Shown here: positions 1-12,670 of the stretch, piece after piece
Position numbering within the stretch: position 1 is the first letter of the stretch
Layout: each line of letters opens with the position of its first letter
Made by a program: the position numbers and the translations under genes
Assembly: GCA_036898135.1 (NCBI GenBank)
Contig: CM072512.1
Coordinates: forward strand, 5,310,446 to 5,374,445
Source: Oncomelania hupensis
Taxonomy: Eukaryota; Mollusca; Gastropoda; Littorinimorpha; Pomatiopsidae
DNA length: 64,000 nucleotides
Direction of reading: 5' to 3'
Notes under the pieces: generated by a model
What the model was told of the DNA's origin: nothing
Seen by the model: only the letters and a program-made list of their open reading frames with translations
Databases searched by the model: none

Positions 1-1361
1 TCTTCAAGTCAAAGTTCTCAAGAACAAATCAATGCATCATTTCAAACAATCCATCATCAAATCAATCATCCAATCAAATCAAACGAGAGCAACCCTGTTT
101 TGAGCAGCAAAGCTGTGCTCTTAAAACGTTCACACAATTCAACGTCTCTAATCAAACTTTAATTAAGAAATGAAACAGCGCCGGCTTCTGGTTAAAAGAT
201 GGTGGAAGTTTTGGATGCAAAGAGATTAGGGAAGAATAACTGTCAACTGATTCGATAGGAAAAGAAATAACAGATTTGTTTAAAAACAATGTCACATTGT
301 CAGGGGTTGTGGGGTTGGGTAAAATTTAACAATTCTTACTAATCAGGTGAAGCGATTACAATCTACACAATTATCTACTGCCCTTTAGCAAACGCCGTCG
401 TCAACTGGTCAAATCGTTTCACACCTGAAAATCTAATCTAAGATCGATGTAAACATTCTATGCCAATATCCAATTACTGACGGAAGGGTAGTCGTAGAAG
501 GGGAAAACAAAGGCTGGAAAATCTATGGGATTTTACTGTCTTGTAATGTTCATGTAACAAAGATTCAAAACTACTGATTATGCAAGGCACTACATATTTA
601 TTTCTTGGAGTCTTCAGAGCTAGAACTGAAAAAAGGAACTGGCTCCCATAAATATTTTCTTTAAAAGAAGGTTTTGCCTTTAAAAAAAAAGTGTCACCTT
701 TAACAGTCTTACAGAATATGGAGATACTATCTGGGTAGTAAACGTAGCGTCCAAGCAAAGCTCAATAAAACAAATATTTTCTGTAAAACGGTATTCATGT
801 TATTTTTTCCTTGGTAGTCTTACGAAAACATAGCAACGTTCACTGTGGGATAAGGGTGTCATCAAAGCATTGTAATAATTATCCAACGAACGCTGACAAG
901 AAATCCTGCTGGAGTAGGCAGCATTGATCTTTGTGCGGTAATGTGAAACATAGCGAACTACAACTGATAAATGCCTGTTGACACAGCAAACAACAGCTGA
1001 CAAATGTCTATTGAAACTGCTGATTTACGGTATAAATGGCTGTGGACACTTATCGGAGCTTGATTAATGACAGTGGACATCGATTTAAGGAATGGCCAAT
1101 GTTACGTTGAAACGCGCACGATAGTTCGTGTGTGACGAGCACGATAGATGCGATCGTTTTGTTTTGCTAAGCATGCAATAACAGAGTGTATTTATCCTTG
1201 ATTTGATTTTGCATTGTTATTAGAAGAAGATTTGTATAACGTTTGGTAATTTTAGTTGGTCGATATTCTTTGAGAATTTTCTAGAGTTGGTTGTTTACTA
1301 TCGATCGAAGCGTATGGATAATTCTAGTGGTAACTAAAGAAGCTTCCATCCCAAATAAGGT
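1..1361. other. AT-rich non-coding DNA, no gene recognised
   Basis: No reading frame here resembles a known protein, and I see no clear tandem array or transposon terminus. The next coding exon of the minus-strand PDZ gene is expected at or beyond the left edge, because the exon at 2497-2979 ends with an open phase-1 junction. This stretch is therefore probably intron (inference). Confidence 0.5.
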
Positions 1362-1615
1362 TGTATGACGTGAGACAGTTATGACGAAATGTGTTTTGTT
1401 TGGTTATAATTATGTCTTGCCCGAACGTTCTTTATTTCTCTGGAGTTAGAGAGACTATATAAGTGCCGCACTGTTTCAAAGGAAAGAATTGAAAAATTGA
1501 ATTGTAAAGTGGAAAGTTGAGAGTGGAAAAAGCTATTGTATGCAGTTGTTGATGTTCGCTGAATAAAGTTGGAAAACTACATACGACGACTCTCTGCCTT
1601 GTTGTTGAGCGGACA
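1362..1615 (+). mobile_element. LTR-like module (possible LTR retrotransposon remnant)
   Basis: The segment starts with TG and ends with CA. It carries a TATA box (TATATAAG, 1456-1463) and, about 100 bp later, a polyadenylation signal (AATAAA, 1562-1567). That is the U3-R-U5 order of a retroelement LTR. The bases just after the proposed end (TGGCGTGGATAAAC, from 1618) could be a tRNA primer-binding site. No gag/pol frame follows and no second LTR or matching 5-bp flanks are visible, so it would be a fragment. It could instead be a host promoter region; the call rests only on the spacing of the signals. Confidence 0.35.
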
Positions 1616-2496
1616 GGTGGCGTGGATAAACGAATCCGAGTTACACTTATCAGTAGGATTCAAGCATTGGGGCTGAATCAACTACTGATAAAAACAAAAC
1701 CAACATCGAGTGTAACAGCCAATTACTGTTTTAGGTATAGGGCCTGGATGCCACTGGTATGTGGTGGTGAAGTTTGGTGCCAGTGGCATGCTAACAAGAT
1801 GATCAATGCGTAAGGCAAACAAAAAAATATTTTGTAAATAATTCCCACCATAATTGCGCAATATAATAACACCACCAATCTCCTAAACAGCATCAATCTC
1901 ACTGAACATTTACGATATCATTATCATAATCGATGGCAAACAACGTTTTTCAGTGGCTGGCGAATGGAATATTACATGCTTAATGGTGCTGTGTAAAACT
2001 GTAAACTTTTCCAATATGTTTACTAATTGAATACTTAAAATTAACAATTCTACATAAATAAACCGTTCTCAACATTAAAAAAAAAGCACAGAAATTTCTT
2101 AATAAAATGATGATTTAAAAAATATTAATCTTAAGACATTTGAGATATAATTTTTCATCAAATTCCTATTTGAAAAAACGAAGAGGAATGTAAATCCATT
2201 ATACAATTACAAAACTCCAATGCTTAAATACAAAATGTGATTCAGTATAATCGCTGGAAACGTCAGTGCTATAGCAAATATCCAGTTCTCTAGATTCAGT
2301 ACTATAATAATGTAATTTGTCCCTTTATACTAGCTCCAGGCAGCATTCCCTGAGTACAAGTGGAGCTCACTCTCCCAACATGCAGAGGAAGCAGAACTGA
2401 CGGCAGCAGCAGAAGGGCGGTAAGCAAAACCTGCCGCGGTCAAGGTCATGCAGGGGGGAATAAACAGTGTCAGGCTGTTAGGCAGAGTTGGTCTAC

Positions 2497-2979
2497 CTTG
2501 GGTGTCAGCGCCCAGCTGCGCCAGTTTCTCCTGCTGTCGCTTGAAGAGACTCATGCCGCGCGACCCGCCCTGCGGGGAGGCGCTACTCCGCCCTACGCTG
2601 GACGACCGCCCCCAGGGCGGGGACTGGGGATGGGTAGAGTCTCCTACACTGGCTGACCTCCCCCAGGGCGGGGGCTGCTGGCTATGGGCGGCGGTGGGGC
2701 TGGGTCGTGAGGCGGCCCCGTGGCTGCCATAGTCCGAAACAGCCTGACGTTGCTGATAGACAGAGTGCTGAGCACGCTGTTGTTCCTGCTGCTGTTGTGG
2801 AAAGTTAAAGGGCCTAATGTTGTGCTTCAGCTCCTTGGGGGAAGCAGGGACCATGACAGGCCGCTTGGACCACATGTCTGGTGGCGAGGTGGGGGCGCTT
2901 GTCGGACCCCTGTTCTGTTGCTGTTGTGGCGGTCGTTGTGGTTCTACGGGTCTATGATCACCACGGCTCCATCCCCGCT
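2497..2979 (-). CDS. Coding exon of PDZ scaffold-like gene (Gln/Pro-rich region)
   Basis: This is an internal exon of the minus-strand gene; the frame is open over 161 codons. The acceptor is after TTGTATCAG at 2980 and the donor is CCCAAG|GTAGAC at 2497/2496. Both junctions are phase 1, and the acceptor completes a GAG codon with the G left by the upstream exon at 14494. The product is low-complexity: Gln runs (QQQQ), two related PPWGRS(A/S)SVG blocks, the string SPPDMWSKRPVMVPASPKE, and a basic amphipathic stretch MSLFKRQQEKLAQLG just before the donor. I recognise no folded domain. The Pro-rich blocks and the short LFKRQ segment recall synaptopodin-type disordered actin-binding regions, but this is only a resemblance. 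A longer ATG-started frame reading past 2497 to 2330 exists and would be used only if the donor were skipped. Confidence 0.7.
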
Positions 2980-4981
2980 CTGATACAATATAACATCAGC
3001 CACATCTCTTTCAGTACTGCCTGACTACACTTCACTATACACCTGGTGATATCTGCAGCCTTAAGAAAGTCTGCTCTGTCCTCACTTAAGTCACTTCAAA
3101 CATATTTTGCAAGTGGGACTAACAGGGACCAAACGAGATCGGGACATAATAAGTCTATTCAGTATTGTTAATACATTTAACATATGCCTGTTGCTGGTAC
3201 CTTTAAATGAAAAACCAAATAATATGGCATCTTGTGCACGTTTGGCATTTAGATTACCTTACTAAGTGAGTGTTATATGCAGGATGGATCGGCCACTTGC
3301 CAAACATTAATGCTATCAGAGAATTAACATGTCCATTAGAATTAAAAAGCTGCAGTTAATAACCATTAGATAAATTAGAGATGAGTGTTTGCCAGTGCTC
3401 CAGTTCTAGGTCACCAGGTGATCAGTTTGGATTAGATATTTATTTGACAGGCAGTCTGGGGAACATCAACTATCTATGTCATATAATGGGGACACAATGC
3501 AGAAAGCTAATAATTAACTAAATAATACACGCAATAATAAACCAAATAATAAATTATTTTTAAAATTCATAAATATTTTCTACCAAAACATTAATACTAC
3601 AACATTGCATCCAAAACGTAATTCTAAATTTTTCGTAAGTAATGTAAATCATACCTTAAAAAAAGAAAAAAAAAGAAGTAATAATAGCAAATAATATCTT
3701 TCAACATAAGAGATGCACAAACACTGAAACAAAAAGTAAAATTAAATAAGCAAAATAAAAAATTCCGCTCTTTGAAATTTCTAGTTTAATACATATTCCA
3801 GTTAGCAAGACTGTTCTAATGTAATACATAATTATGTAATTTGGCAAGTCAGCACATATAGCTAACAGTTCTCATACTGCAGTTGTATAATGTCTTCATG
3901 CTAAGCGAAACATGCGGAGATGTACCTAAGTTTGAATCATCCACAGAGTGCCGTGACTGACTGGATGAAAAGCCTGCAATATAATAAGGGAAAACCAAAC
4001 AACAATGAGACTGACACACACTGTATGCAATACAACAACATTTATATAGTTTTCACAAATGGTCGTCTTTCAAACATTACCAGGCTAAAGTAAAATGTAG
4101 TAAAGTAAACTACAAGAACATGGAATACAATTCAAAGGGTGTAAAAAAGAAGAAAAAAAAAAGAAATATAAATTCGTTTATTTGGAAAGGTTATGCAAGA
4201 GCAGATAGAAACCCAGACAAAAAACACGACAGGACCCAACACTCTCACATGCGCACATATGGAGACCTTGCGACAGAGCGAACATCAAACACAGATGTTA
4301 ACATGCCAATACTCACTCTTCCATTCACTCACACACACACTTAAAGATGAAACGGGTGACTTCTTGATAAACATGGAAAGAAGTTCACAATCAAACACGT
4401 AAATATGGAAAAAGACACTTCATGATGAACGTGGAAAGAAGTCAACAAGTTGGAAAAGAAGGAATGCTGCTGCTGTGTAAAAAGGACTGATGAAAAGATA
4501 TACCAATGATCATAGATACTGATGTTTAATTACAATTCCTTCTCTCTTTTTTTCTTCTTTTTTTTGGTTTTATGATTTCGGTGAAAAAGACATTAAAATC
4601 AAACAAACAAACAAACGGGAAAGGTAGGGTGCAGAGTGGGATAAACAATAAAACTATTAGCCCAAAGGAGTGGGAGGCATTAATGAATACGTGTAAGAGC
4701 AGCGACACCGAAACACAAAGCACTAGACGTTTCAGGTGCCTTCGACCAGCAACGCACAACTCAAAATGCCAGAGAAATTACTAAAACAACACTTTAATAT
4801 AACTGTCAATATTTACGGTATTTTATGTTCTTTGCATTTCGTTTTATTTGTATGTTAGAATTTCTTGCCATATTAAAATGCGTCGTCATCAACACTACTG
4901 CCTACTCCAACAGCCTGCTATACAAGAATGAAGCAAGGTTTGACAGATGACAAGTTGCCATCAATAGCATCCACACCTGAT

Positions 4982-5218
4982 TCATCTGAGTCGCAAACTG
5001 TGTTCAGCTTGATAAAGCTTAAGACAAACCTGCTTAACTCTTTCAAGACTAGATTCATCTAGGTCTAAAACCATGTTCCGCTGATAAATATTATACTCTG
5101 CCACAAGTTCAGCCTGATAAAGCTTAAGATAAAATTGCTTAATTCTATGTAGACGAGATTCGTCTAGGTCTAAAACCATGTTCCGTTGATAAACTATATA
5201 ATTATGTGAACTTGCCAC
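4982..5218 (-). repeat. 105-bp tandem duplication with an open 35-codon repeat
   Basis: Two adjacent copies with a 105-bp period (the CCATGTTCCG motif is at 5071 and 5176) stay open on the minus strand. They encode two versions of a peptide beginning YQRNMVLDLDES and ending LKLYQAE. At least five of the differences are synonymous third-position changes (CAA/CAG, GAC/GAT, CTA/CTT). The frame lies in an intron of the minus-strand gene, and a stop follows the second copy. It could be an unannotated small coding element, an exonised duplication or an old repeat. I do not recognise the peptide. Confidence 0.4.
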
Positions 5219-5857
5219 TAGCGGTTCTTTGATAGAAGCAGTAGTTTAAAATATTAAAGCTACATCCTTTTCCAGACGTTGTTCTACCGCACATCAGTTA
5301 AACAGCACCAGAGAGTGACAGCACTAAGGTTTAACACACAGGTTTCATTCATCAACAGGGGATACAGACTCAGAATTAGTTTGGATCTTAAAATATGTGC
5401 ATTAAAATAGCTTAGTGGACTGGGACCGCAAATATACTGCTGATGCGACTTTCAGAACAATACTGATTTACCCAATTTCCATCCCTTTAATCTAATCTGG
5501 ACGTTTTACAGGACCTGACGAATACAAATGTTACAATAATCAAGATGACGCTACCGCAGATAAATTTTCATCAAGGGTAAAACCATACAACGTAATCAAG
5601 ACTAGAGGGTTCTATCTATCTATCTCTCTCTCTCTCTCTGTCTCTCTCTCTCTCTCTCTCAACGTCATAGCATTGCCTAGTCTCACTCATGGTGTGTGGG
5701 AATAGCATGCAGTTAGAAAATTAGCTTCTTCTGTGAAAGGAAACGATGTAGAACTGGGCCTCAACTCTGAAACATGCATTTTAGAATTAGACATGATCGA
5801 GCTGCATCTACTCTCTGGTAACAAACACAAGGTGGTGCTCAATTGTGCATGTGACGC

Positions 5858-5892
<35 letters not shown>

Positions 5893-7940
5893 GTTGTTGC
5901 AGGAAAAAAAGTGCAGATAAGGGAAAACGCTTGTTGATATCAACATTCTAGATCTACATCTTCAGTGGAGTTTCAAGTAGGAAACAATGTAAACGTCAGA
6001 GCTCAACATTTCAACTGTAAAGCATGCCATTGTAAACTTCCTTCACTTATCTCTAAACAAGTCAAGAGAGGAGATATAAAAGCATGGGGATACGGTGGTC
6101 GAGGTCAAAATGTTAGGTTTTTGTTTGACGTAAAAATGTTAGATCTAAACCCATTGCGTCAACGTTTGAAATGTTAGTTGGTGGTAGTAACACAGGTCCG
6201 CATGCTGGAGTCTATACCTGGGACAGGCCTGTAGGAAGAAGCTGGAGAAGGTTTTGCTGGCACAGGCACAGGAGACGGCGACGGAGAAAGCTGAGGGAGT
6301 CTAATAGCCTGGCTATACTTGGGGCTAAGGCTCGACTCTGCTCGAAAAGCACCTGTATGGCAAACAACACTGAGGCGTATAACACTGCACAGCTGGCTAG
6401 ACTGCACGTGCGTCACAAACAACCTGACCCATACAACGATGACGAGCACTTTCTTGGCGTACAACATCTTGACATCATCACTGTACAATCATGACCTGAC
6501 ATACATGTGCACATGACCGACGTTGAGAAGTGGCGCTATGCTGTGCATCATCAACATCAGTATACCATTATTTAAATATGCACTAAACAACACTGCTGCT
6601 ACAACAAGAAACGTTGATGTTAAATGCTTTTTCAAAATCAACACCACTACAGTATCAAGTTAGCTAACGTGCCTTAAGACAAATCAATCGTACTCATGGA
6701 TGGTAAAGAATGGAGTGATTGAAACTCACCGTGTATTTATCGATGTTTAACGAAATTTGCTTCAATATTGGAAAGTTCAAAAGAAACAATTTGTGTTAGT
6801 GTAAGGCCGCACACAGTTCCATATTGAAAACTATTTCAAGATCAAAGAAAAACGTCACACACATGCGAAGTGTAATATCTGCATGCATGCCATAATTTAA
6901 ACCTGCAGAAACAAAGAGTGGTTTGGAGGTAGGAGTGAGTCGAACCCTGCCTAGCAACTATGAAAGCCCAACTGAAATTGCAAGACAAAGTCATACACTT
7001 ATCATTTCAGCAACCGTTCTCGCGTGTTCAATCGAGGTAAACATTTTTAAAAGAGTGTACGGAGGGCATTATGGAAGTCTCTTTGTGGTCGTTAACACAG
7101 CAAAAACGAATCTTCTCAATGTAATGCAGCTAAACGAAGGAGGCTATCAACCAACAGTCATTTCAATAGCATGATCCTTATCGCAACAATCAGCTAAAGA
7201 AAGGAGATATCCACAAAGAATTCTCACTGTGGTAGTTCAAAAATGAAATGTGTTGCTTTTTATTTTATACATACATATCACATTTCATATCACTCAAAAT
7301 GTTTTGCTGATATGGTTGCATGCAATCAATACTTTTGTTTTATACAGAATCCATTAAACGTTTCACACAAAAATAAAAGACACACTTCTGCATTAAGTAA
7401 AATACATGAAACACTGATGTAGCTGCATGAAAATAAACAAGACATTATGAGTATAATTATTCATGACGGGTTTTCACAGTCACTATGTTTCTGTTCATTG
7501 TTATGTTTTTAATTAAACCAAATCCCAGCGAACACGTTTAACACTAATATGATAATGACAAAAGTGTAACACACACACCCACCCCCCATCATCCCAACAC
7601 ACACACACAAGGACTAAAATCCAGTACACACTAGTCCTACACTCACAGTCCAAATGTCTCTCAACACTGCAGTGTTTGCAATCAAGATTTCTTTCAACAG
7701 CGCAACGCAATCAACGAATTTCGGCTCTAGCACAGAGCAAGGCTAGCAAGCTCTTTAACTTATCAGGGCACCACTTGAATTGAATACAGCCTCTAGAAAT
7801 GGAAAGTCCCAGTGCTGATAAGGCAGATTATAGAGCTCAACAACTTCTTTCATCGCATTTTACAGGAATTATTTTCTGTTTGAAAATTGCATAAAACATG
7901 GAGCCATGCATTTATTTTCTTCGTTCTCCTCTTCTGTTAA

Positions 7941-8150
7941 TATCTGTTAAACATAGTTTATATGGTTATCAGTTTATATCTGTTAAACATAGTTTATATG
8001 GTTATCAGTTTATCAGGGAAAAAATTATCTTCTTTTCTTGTTTTGTATGTTTTCTTTTTGATTAGTTGTAAATTTTTGACTTTGTAAACGCCTAGGGCTT
8101 TGTTTAGATTAGGCGTCAATAGCCATAATAACAATAATAATAATAATCAT
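7941..8150 (+). mobile_element. 3' end of a CR1/L2-type LINE with AAT-rich tail
   Basis: The end (GTAAACGCCTAGGGCTTTGT, then a GATTAGGCG motif, then TAATAA/AAT repeats) matches the 3' terminus of the LINE copies ending near 36486 and 42048, which read GTAAGCGCCTAGAAC, then GATTAGACG, then (AAT)n. No coding sequence remains. A 36-bp direct duplication lies just upstream (about 7941-8012). Confidence 0.5.
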
Positions 8151-9250
8151 AATATGAATGTCCTTTGTTGATCCCACTTTACCAAGAAAAGAACATCAAT
8201 GTGGGTATTCAAGAATACATATCCTTGACATTTTATTGCGTAGTTAGTCATTGTTTATAGGGTTTAATGCGTAGTCCTGCAATCATAGATATAGTCATAT
8301 TGCATAGGTATTATGTTGACTCAGATTTACCTTGGTATCTTTCGACAGCATGACACTGCCTTCTTCCGCCTACTGAAGTTAAAAAATGTTGGCTAAAACG
8401 AGAAGAAATTTTGAGATGAAACCACTGAATTGAATGGAAATGGGAACCTGGGTTAGATGATTTCAACAGTATTTGATCATAAATATGAGAAAGTTCTAAG
8501 CTTTGATAACGATTCAAAGTGGGATTACGAATTTTGATCTCAGTTGCTTCTCTGACTTTCCAGATTCTGGGAACATTATACTCTACTCTAAAAAATAGCC
8601 TGTATAAGTTACATATAGGTACACTTTTGTAGTACTGTTATTGCTTAGGGTTGAAGTTCAGCTTTATGTTGTTGTTGGGTTAACGTTATTGTACGTTTGT
8701 ATACCCATGCGTGAGAGTGAAGTGTTCTAAAGTCACATATACGTAAAGAGACTTTAAAATAAAATACTGAACTGAACTGTATCCTTTGTCCTCTATACTT
8801 TACCCCTTGTTCCAAAAATATTCAAGCGGACAAGTCAGAATGTGCACCTTCTCAGCGTCAACGTTGAATCAGAACAGATACAGTCTGCACCTTCCCAGAG
8901 GAACTTTTAATCATGACAAACAGATTTTGCCTCAAGAATGTGGTCTGAAAAAGAGAGTGAGGTAGGAGCAAAAACATTTTTTATTTATTTTAGGAAATCC
9001 AAACAGTTGACATGGAATCGGGATAATTAAAAAGTGGCTGCAAGAAAGGCTATACTACACACTCTAGTATCAGGGACTCACTGAGTATCCTTCGTTAAGT
9101 GATCAGTGTGTATGATGTTGTATTGCATACTCCGCATGGCACAGTGAATTGAATTATCTGAAGATTAAGGCTTGCCAAAAAGGAAAAAAAAAGAGAAAAA
9201 AAAAAGGGAAACTGAGATGGTGGGCGATAAGGCGAACCACGTAAGCAGCG

Positions 9251-9388
9251 GAAGGCAAATGGTAATGAAACAGGAAGGCAAATGGTAATGAAACAGGAAG
9301 GCAAATGGTAATGAAACAGGAAGGCAAATGGTAATGAAACAGGAAGGCAAATGGTAATGAAACAGGAAGGCAAATGGTAATGAAACAG
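9251..9388. repeat. 23-bp minisatellite (about 6 units)
   Basis: Six near-identical units of GAAGGCAAATGGTAATGAAACAG type, period 23 bp (units at 9251, 9274 and onward). Because 23 is not a multiple of three, the same peptide appears in all three minus-strand frames. These open frames are not evidence of coding. Confidence 0.95.
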
Positions 9389-9493
9389 GTAAAACATAAG
9401 ACAGATGCTGGGAAGTGGTGATGAAGGATGAGATGGCCCACACAAAACCTTTGGCCTTGTCAATAGATGAAGTAAGGGGCGTTGTTTTGGGGG

Positions 9494-10203
9494 AGAAGAC
9501 GAAAGAAATGTGACATTGAGTGAATAATTTTGTTTCAGTCCTGGTATAATCTGTGTTTTGGTGAAGAAGACGAAAGAAATGTGACATTGAGTAAATGGCT
9601 TTGTTTCAGTCCTGGTATAGTCTGTGTTTTGGTGGAGAAGACGAAAGAAATGTGACATTGAGTGAATGGCTTTGTTTCAGTCCTGGTATAGTCTGTGTTT
9701 TGGTGAAGAAGACGAAAGAAATGTGACATTGAGTGAATGGCTTTGTTTCTGTCCTGGTATAGTCTGTGTTTTGGTGAAGAAGACGAAAGAAATGTGACAT
9801 TGAGTGAATGGCTTTGTTTCTGTCCTGGTATAGTCTGTGTTTTGGTGAAGAAGACGAAAGAAATGTGACATTGAGTGAATGGCTTTGTTTCTGTCCTGGT
9901 ATAGTCTGTGTTTTGGTGAAGAAGACGAAAGAAATGTGACATTGAGTGAATGGCTTTGTTTCAGTCCTGGTATAGTCTGTGTTTTGGTGAAGAAGACGAA
10001 AGAAATGTGACATTGAGTGAATGGCTTTGTTTCAGTCCTGGTATAGTCTGTGTTTTGGTGAAGAAGACGAAAGAAATGTGACATTGAGTGAATGGCTTTG
10101 TTTCAGTCCTGGTGTAGTCTGTGTTTTGGTGAATAAGACGAAAGAAATGTGACATTGAGTGAATGGCTTTGTTTCAGTCCTGGTTTAGTCTGTGTTTTGG
10201 TGG
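9494..10203. repeat. 71-bp minisatellite (about 10 units)
   Basis: About ten units of a 71-bp sequence beginning GAAGAAGACGAAAGAAATG (GAAGAC at 9495 and 9566 sets the period). Differences between units are single bases, such as TTTCAGTCC versus TTTCTGTCC. The outermost units are the most diverged. The minus strand stays free of stops through the array in several frames. Confidence 0.95.
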
Positions 10204-11314
10204 AAGACGATAACAACAACGTCTTAACTCATTATTACGCGTTTAGTTCCAACCAAGACGTGACGAGGGTAGGGTGACCGTGGACTTGTTGCGGAACAGA
10301 CGTTAATGATATTTGCTGAAGAAAACATACAGGTACCGTACATCACCAAAGTATTCCAGTGAATAATACCTCTGAATAAGTTGAATGCAGTACCTTTTTT
10401 CCCTTTATTCTGACAACTCGTTAGGTTAATTTATCTCCTTTAACGGTGTAACATGTTTTTGCTTTAGCACCTTCCTCTCACATCATCCCCAACCTTTTCC
10501 AGCACCAGAATGTATACTGTGGAGAAGGCATTTGTGAAATACAGTGCTTGGAAAGTTCACTGTGGCCCCGAGTGACGGCGTCTGTTCAAAATACCTATCT
10601 GTCCTTTCATTCTTTTTTTTGTTCTTTCTTTGCCTCTTTCTTTCCCTCAAAACACATAGCTCCTTTGAAAATGGGAACATTCTTCAACTGGCTGTTTCTG
10701 GCCTAGCAGCTGAGTGTCGTAAGGTGATAAATTTGATAAGAGCTTGTTGCACTAATGACCTACACATTAGTCTGACACAAAACACACGCAGCATTTTAAC
10801 GCCATCGGAATGTCCACAAAACAGTCCTAACAAATCAAGCTAAATTCTAGTACTAACCAAACTAGGTATGAACAACACAAGAGGAATGGGAACAGGAAGA
10901 AGGAGGAGGAAAAAAGGTAAATATAATAAAGAAAATGAAGAAAAGCATAAAGAGTGTGCAACAACTACTTACACATTAAGCAGATAATGACGACGATGAT
11001 TATGAATGGTACGGTGCTATGAGGAATGATGAACGCGACGTTAGCATAAAACGTGTACATTAAAGACAATACTCAAAGAATTAATATATAGAGAATAATT
11101 GGTAAACTAACACAACAAATCTAAATTAATTTATCGAATACCAATCTGAATGCCTAAAATCTTCCGAAGAAATAGACATAAGCCTTACGGTGATTTCCTA
11201 GCGGACTGCTATTACCTCCCTTGCGCAAGTCTTCTCGAAAGTAAAGCCGAAGACCCAAATTAGTGTTAGTTTGTAATAGGTCATAGGATTAAACCATGAT
11301 CCTAGTATATAACC

Positions 11315-12670
11315 AAAACTAGAAGAGCGAAGCTCATATGACTCACACGCTCATTATTGAATTCGCAATATTTTACATGAAAATGAGTGCCCTGAAAAAA
11401 AGAAAGAAATTGAAACGTTGGCATTAACACGCAAAATATTGACTTTTATCTTAATATGCTCTTGACCTTGAGATGACATTGATCTCCGGCTCCAAATACA
11501 CTCATGTACTATCAAATAAAGTCCAGCAAAAGTAATAGTATAGCAACAACAAAAAACTGTGACCTTGGTATGACCTAGGCTTTCAGTGACCTTGACCTTG
11601 GGATGACCTTGAAAATCACGTGACCTCTCATGCATATCTGATCAAATAACTTAATGTTGTTGCATTCTATGGGTTAGCGAGCGTTGTGGCCAAGTGGGCT
11701 AAGGCGGAACTAACTTGCCTTGTCCACAGGCCAGAAACCAATGGCGCCTGACAGGTGTGGGTTCGATCCAGCATCGGGGCGTTATGTTTCTCCGAATATT
11801 ATTTACTTTCGACTCGGGCAACGTCTCGGGGGTTTTCTCCGGGTACTCCGGTTTGCTCCCCCAGCAAATTTTCAAAATTACAACTAATGTTAGGTAGGTT
11901 GGATTTGTGCGCACCACAGGCTGCGACTACGCTTTCCCCAGGGGAGGCGGCCCAAAATTTCCCTATGGAAAAATGGACAATAAGGTAAATAAAATAATTT
12001 TTTAAAAAAATTTAAAAAATTTAAACAAATAGCCATTTCACTGTAATTCCATTGTATGTTTTTGCAAGGCCCAAAATGACCTTGACCTTCAAGACGAAGG
12101 TTAAACACGAAACATATATGAAAGATTAATCTATCATCTCTAAATATAAGTTTGGACTTTTTATCTCTCACAGCTTAGTGTCAAGGTCGCTTCAAAGTAG
12201 CTATACAAACCTACTTTGGACAGCTCCAGTAACCTTGACCTTGGAGTTAAATTCACCAAATTTGCATAGTATGTGTTTCTCATTAATATCTATCATGCAT
12301 CAAAAATCATAAATTCAATATTAATAATCTAGGGGAAAAAATGAAATTTTGTGAAAATTTGTCATTTTTTGACTAACATTTGATGATCCTGTGACACTGA
12401 CCTTGAAGTAAAGTTATTCATTCATTGATCATTTTCGAGGTCTGATGGGTATACACCATCTTACCAAGTTTGGCTGTGATAGTTGAAATATACTCTGAGT
12501 ACTTAGCCACTTTAAAGTTTTTGCACAGACAGACTGCGGACGGCGGACAGACACACGGACGGACGGACTTTTTTTTCGATATAATTTTTGGACTATTTAG
12601 GTTTTATCTTGCACAGATTGCGAAAATTTGGAGAAAATTTGTTCTTTTCGTGAGTACATAGACTCACACT
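11315..12670 (+). mobile_element. Dispersed TGACCTTGA-rich repeat, interrupted by a SINE
   Basis: This shares its whole layout with 33600-34410 plus 35620-35690. Landmarks are an opening AGAGCG(A/C)…CATATGACTCAC, a middle with many TGACCTTGA/TGACCTTGG motifs, then CATCTTACCAAG(T/C)TTGG. It ends here in a GGACGGACGGAC-rich segment (about 12536-12567). A class-II-tRNA SINE (about 11676-11995) splits it. I see no protein-coding capacity and do not know the element class. Confidence 0.6.
11676..11995 (+). mobile_element. tRNA-derived SINE, class II (Ser/Leu-like) head
   Basis: The 5' part has a box A-like segment (GTGGCCAAGTGGGCTAAGGC), a long variable-arm-like insert, and a box B (GGTTCGATCC) as in a class II tRNA. 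A non-tRNA body follows, containing TTTTCTCCGGGTACTCCGG, which is shared with the Arg-like SINE family in this window. It sits inside the TGACCTTGA-rich repeat: the host sequence stops at TATGGGTT (about 11675) and resumes near 12000. Its head matches the SINEs at 34771-34990 and 40335-40559. Confidence 0.7.

Noticed and set aside
9095..10155. Several overlapping open frames of 90-190 codons
   Set aside because: All are products of the 23-bp and 71-bp minisatellites; no conserved domain.
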